This document shows, piece after piece, positions 61,700 through 64,000 of a DNA stretch of 64,000 nt. The stretch is from Bacillus pseudomycoides (lineage in GTDB: Bacteria; Bacillota; Bacilli; Bacillales; Bacillaceae_G). The first letter of the stretch is position 1, and the number at the start of each line of letters is the position of its first letter. The position numbers and the translations under genes are program-made. The stretch spans positions 2,046,001 through 2,110,000 of the forward strand of contig NZ_CP064266.1 of NCBI RefSeq assembly GCF_022811845.1, written 5' to 3'. Under the pieces are notes generated by a model. That model did no database searches and had not been told where the DNA came from. It saw only the letters and a program-made list of their open reading frames with translations.

Positions 61700-63002
61700 A
61701 TTAATCATGGTTGTTATTCTTATTGCATTAACTGGTTTTTTTGTGGCAGTTGAATTTGCGATTATAAAAGTACGCAGTAGTCGTATTAATCAACTTGTAG
61801 GAGAAAAGAAACGAGGGGCACTAGCAGCTAAGAAAGTGATTTCAAATTTAGACGAATATTTATCAGCGTGTCAGCTCGGAATTACAATTACAGCTTTAGG
61901 ATTAGGATGGTTAGGTGAACCAACGATAAAGCATTTATTGGAACCGTTATTTTTAAAGATTGAACTTTCACCTGCAATCGCGAGTACAGTTTCCTTTATT
62001 ATTGCATTTGCTGTTATTACATTTTTGCATGTTGTGATTGGGGAGTTAGCACCAAAAACATTCGCTATTCAAAAAGCCGAGCAAGTAAGTTTGTTACTAT
62101 CGAAGCCGCTCATTTATTTTTACCAGATTATGTATCCATTTATTTGGGCTCTAAATGGTTCAGCTCGCCTGGTGACAGGTATATTTGGATTGTCCCTCGC
62201 TTCTGAGCATGAAGTTGCACACTCAGAGGAGGAATTAAGACTCATTTTATCGGAGAGTTATAAAAGTGGAGAGATTAATCAAGCGGAATTTAAATATGTA
62301 AATAATATTTTTGAATTTGATAATCGATTAGCAAAAGAAATTATGGTTCCACGCACTGAAATAGTCGGTTTATATGAAGATGAGCCATTTGAGACACATA
62401 TTAAAGTGATTGGGCGAGAAAAGTATACAAGGTATCCTGTATTTGGAGAGGATAAAGATGAGATTATTGGGATGGTTAATGTAAAAGACTTATTTATTCG
62501 TTATATGGATGGTGGGAAAAATGAAGAATGCTCTATTAGTCCATATATGAGACCTGTTATTGAAGTTTTAGAAAATATTCCCATCCATTATTTGTTACTA
62601 CAAATGCAGAAAAGAAGAATTCCATTGGCCGTGTTATATGATGAATATGGAGGAACGGCAGGGATTGTAACACTTGAAGATATTTTGGAGGAAATTGTTG
62701 GTGAAATTCGTGATGAATATGATGAAGATGAATACCCTCCTGTTGAACATATAAGTGAAACATATAAAATTCTCGATGGAAAAGTACTCATTAGTGAAGT
62801 AAATGATTTGCTTGGTTTACATTTGGTTGCTGATGATGTAGATACGATCGGAGGGTGGATTATGATGCAAACACAGACAATTATGGAGGGAGATGCTATT
62901 GAGAAAGATGGCTGGGTTTTCAAAGTACTTGAAAAGGATATGCATCAAATTAAACGAGTAGAAATAAAGAAAATAGAAGCAGAAGACACAGCGATTGCTT
63001 AA
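61686..63002 (+). CDS. CNNM/CorC-like transporter with CBS domains (TlyC family)
   Basis: 438 residues from TTG 61686 (TAAAGGTGTTCTT upstream). An N-terminal DUF21/CNNM membrane domain (about 1-190, four helices, GLGWLGEPTIKHLLEP and VVIGELAPKTFAIQKAE), a CBS pair (about 210-335, MVPRTEIVGLYEDEPF and LYDEYGGTAGIVTLEDILEEIVGEIRDEYD) and a C-terminal CorC_HlyC domain (about 350-430, DGKVLISEVNDLLGLH). This family is linked to magnesium or cobalt efflux and was once called hemolysin. Expressed alone; a 280-base gap with a repeat follows. Confidence 0.9.
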   Translation: MEITKLIMVVILIALTGFFVAVEFAIIKVRSSRINQLVGEKKRGALAAKKVISNLDEYLSACQLGITITALGLGWLGEPTIKHLLEPLFLKIELSPAIASTVSFIIAFAVITFLHVVIGELAPKTFAIQKAEQVSLLLSKPLIYFYQIMYPFIWALNGSARLVTGIFGLSLASEHEVAHSEEELRLILSESYKSGEINQAEFKYVNNIFEFDNRLAKEIMVPRTEIVGLYEDEPFETHIKVIGREKYTRYPVFGEDKDEIIGMVNVKDLFIRYMDGGKNEECSISPYMRPVIEVLENIPIHYLLLQMQKRRIPLAVLYDEYGGTAGIVTLEDILEEIVGEIRDEYDEDEYPPVEHISETYKILDGKVLISEVNDLLGLHLVADDVDTIGGWIMMQTQTIMEGDAIEKDGWVFKVLEKDMHQIKRVEIKKIEAEDTAIA

Positions 63003-63018
63003 TTTTTATTCCGCTATT

Positions 63019-63100
63019 CCTAGGCGGTAAGCCCCCGCCTCAAGATCCAGAGAAAAACGAGGAAGAGAGGCGTGGGATAATCAGCGCGAAGAAGGGATGC
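63019..63100 (+). repeat. bcr1-like repeat, copy 3, degenerate
   Basis: GGCGGTAAGCCCCCGCCTCAAGATCCAGAGAAAAACGAGGAAGAGAGGCGTGGGATAATCAGCG follows copy 2 (minus strand) base for base with substitutions, but the second hairpin is lost. It lies just after the transporter gene stop. Confidence 0.6.
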
Positions 63101-63283
63101 AACAAATTAATTTCCAATTATGAGTGTGGAATCATCTTCGTAAAAAATCAATATTGTGTACGCGTTTAAAAGAGGTGCTATATAGTGAAAGGATATATGG
63201 AAATAGAACTCTTATAAAGATTATATTTTCATAGAAAATGTTTTTAGGTCATCGATTAGAATGAAAAGTACAGGTGATGAGAA

Positions 63284-64000
63284 ATGATAGCAACGAAAGA
63301 TATACGTATTGAAAAAGACTTTTTAGGAGAAAAGGAAGTACCGCGTGTAGCTTACTATGGTGTTCAGACATTACGTGCTGTAGAGAATTTTCCGATTACA
63401 GGATATCGTATTCATGCGTCATTAATTAAAGCGATGGCAATGGTCAAAAAAGCCGCGGCACTTGCAAATATGGAGACAGGTTATTTGCAAGAAAATATTG
63501 GGGAAGAAATTATAGAGGCTGCTCAGGAAATTATTGATGGAAAATTTTATGAGCAATTTATTGTAGATCCAATTCAAGGCGGGGCAGGGACTTCAATTAA
63601 TATGAACACAAATGAAGTAATTGCTAACCGTGCATTAGAACGAATGGGGTATGAAAAGGGAAGCTATACAATAATCAGTCCCAATACACACGTAAATATG
63701 GCACAATCAACAAACGATGCGTTTCCAACAGGAATTCATATTGCAACGTTAATGATGTTGGAAGAGCTTCTTACTACAATGGATGAACTTCATCTTGCTT
63801 TTAAGAATAAAGCAAAAGAATTTGACCATGTGATTAAAATGGGACGTACGCATTTACAAGATGCCGTTCCAATCCGTCTTGGACAAGAATTTGAAGCTTA
63901 CAGTCGTGTGCTCGGCCGTGATATAAAGAGAATGAAACAGTCTCGTCAACATTTATATGAGGTAAACATGGGTGCAACAGCTGTTGGAACAGGATTAAAT
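63284..64000 (+). CDS. aspA: Aspartate ammonia-lyase, 3' end outside window
   Basis: The frame from ATG 63284 is open to the window edge (239 codons). It starts IRIEKDFLGEKEVPRVAYYGVQTLRA, continues with DPIQGGAGTSINMNTNEVIANRALE, SPNTHVNMAQSTNDAFPT and KMGRTHLQDAVPIRLGQEFEAYSR, all typical of the aspartase/fumarase superfamily; VAYYGVQT and GGAGTSINMNTNEVIANRALE favour aspartase over fumarase. It converts L-aspartate to fumarate and ammonia. AGGTGATGAGAA precedes the ATG. In many Bacillus it is followed by an asparaginase or transport gene, which cannot be seen here. Confidence 0.93.
   Translation, partial: MIATKDIRIEKDFLGEKEVPRVAYYGVQTLRAVENFPITGYRIHASLIKAMAMVKKAAALANMETGYLQENIGEEIIEAAQEIIDGKFYEQFIVDPIQGGAGTSINMNTNEVIANRALERMGYEKGSYTIISPNTHVNMAQSTNDAFPTGIHIATLMMLEELLTTMDELHLAFKNKAKEFDHVIKMGRTHLQDAVPIRLGQEFEAYSRVLGRDIKRMKQSRQHLYEVNMGATAVGTGLN

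Noticed and set aside
1..64000. CRISPR arrays, tRNA genes, rRNA and phage genes
   Set aside because: No repeat-spacer pattern, cloverleaf with a CCA-type acceptor, rRNA sequence, integrase or phage structural gene was seen on reading.

Overview
The window looks like chromosome from a Bacillus cereus group bacterium. The DNA is AT-rich, Shine-Dalgarno sites are strong (AGGAGG type) and TTG/GTG starts are frequent. Several loci are recognisable for the group: the NprR-NprX quorum-sensing pair next to its neutral protease, a MaeKR-MaeN malate module, FdhD with a YrhE-like formate dehydrogenase, and dispersed non-coding repeats resembling the group's bcr elements. No tRNA, rRNA, CRISPR array, prophage or transposase gene was seen. 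Everything rests on reading the sequence; no database search was possible.

Layout. 1-6.5 kb: the end of a flotillin gene, then a two-component system followed directly by a secreted anthrax-PA/binary-toxin-B-like pore protein with no enzymatic partner in the window. 6.5-15 kb: YbjQ, EcsC, a lipoyl-like mini-protein, a hydrolase and an ankyrin lipoprotein. These are followed by a second two-component system whose own promoter and the promoter of the next secreted repeat protein share the same TTAAG-N6-TTAAG direct repeat, then a C39-like protein. 15.3-20.4 kb: malate sensing, uptake and malic enzyme. 20.5-28 kb: small ORFs, a lipoprotein, a drug/metabolite transporter broken by one amber codon, its divergent MocR-type regulator, two paralogous GNAT acetyltransferases and a third two-component system. 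28.4-33 kb: formate dehydrogenase genes. 33.2-42.9 kb: a membrane glycerophosphodiesterase, then a DeoR-regulated Ugp-like ABC import operon containing a PHP phosphoesterase and a HAD phosphatase. 43.5-47 kb: alanine dehydrogenase, an amino-acid permease, and a methyltransferase gene split by a bcr1-like element. 47.2-50 kb: CadC/CadA metal efflux with two operator palindromes. 50-55.9 kb: pncB, nprR-nprX-nprA and a VTT membrane protein. 56-57.2 kb: a lipoprotein carrying a CdiA-type RNase A toxin domain, followed by its likely immunity gene. 57.2-64 kb: VanW-like and LCP cell-wall proteins, a nucleoside transporter, a VOC protein, a CNNM-type transporter and the start of aspartate ammonia-lyase.

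The most notable systems are: (1) the lipid-anchored RNase A toxin/immunity pair at 56.3-57.2 kb; (2) the stand-alone PA-like pore protein with its adjacent two-component system; (3) the phosphodiester import and hydrolysis operon at 35-43 kb; (4) two families of dispersed structured repeats, one with four copies (A-D) and one bcr1-like with three, one of which interrupts a gene; and (5) a candidate structured leader RNA upstream of a 40-residue membrane peptide at 27 kb.
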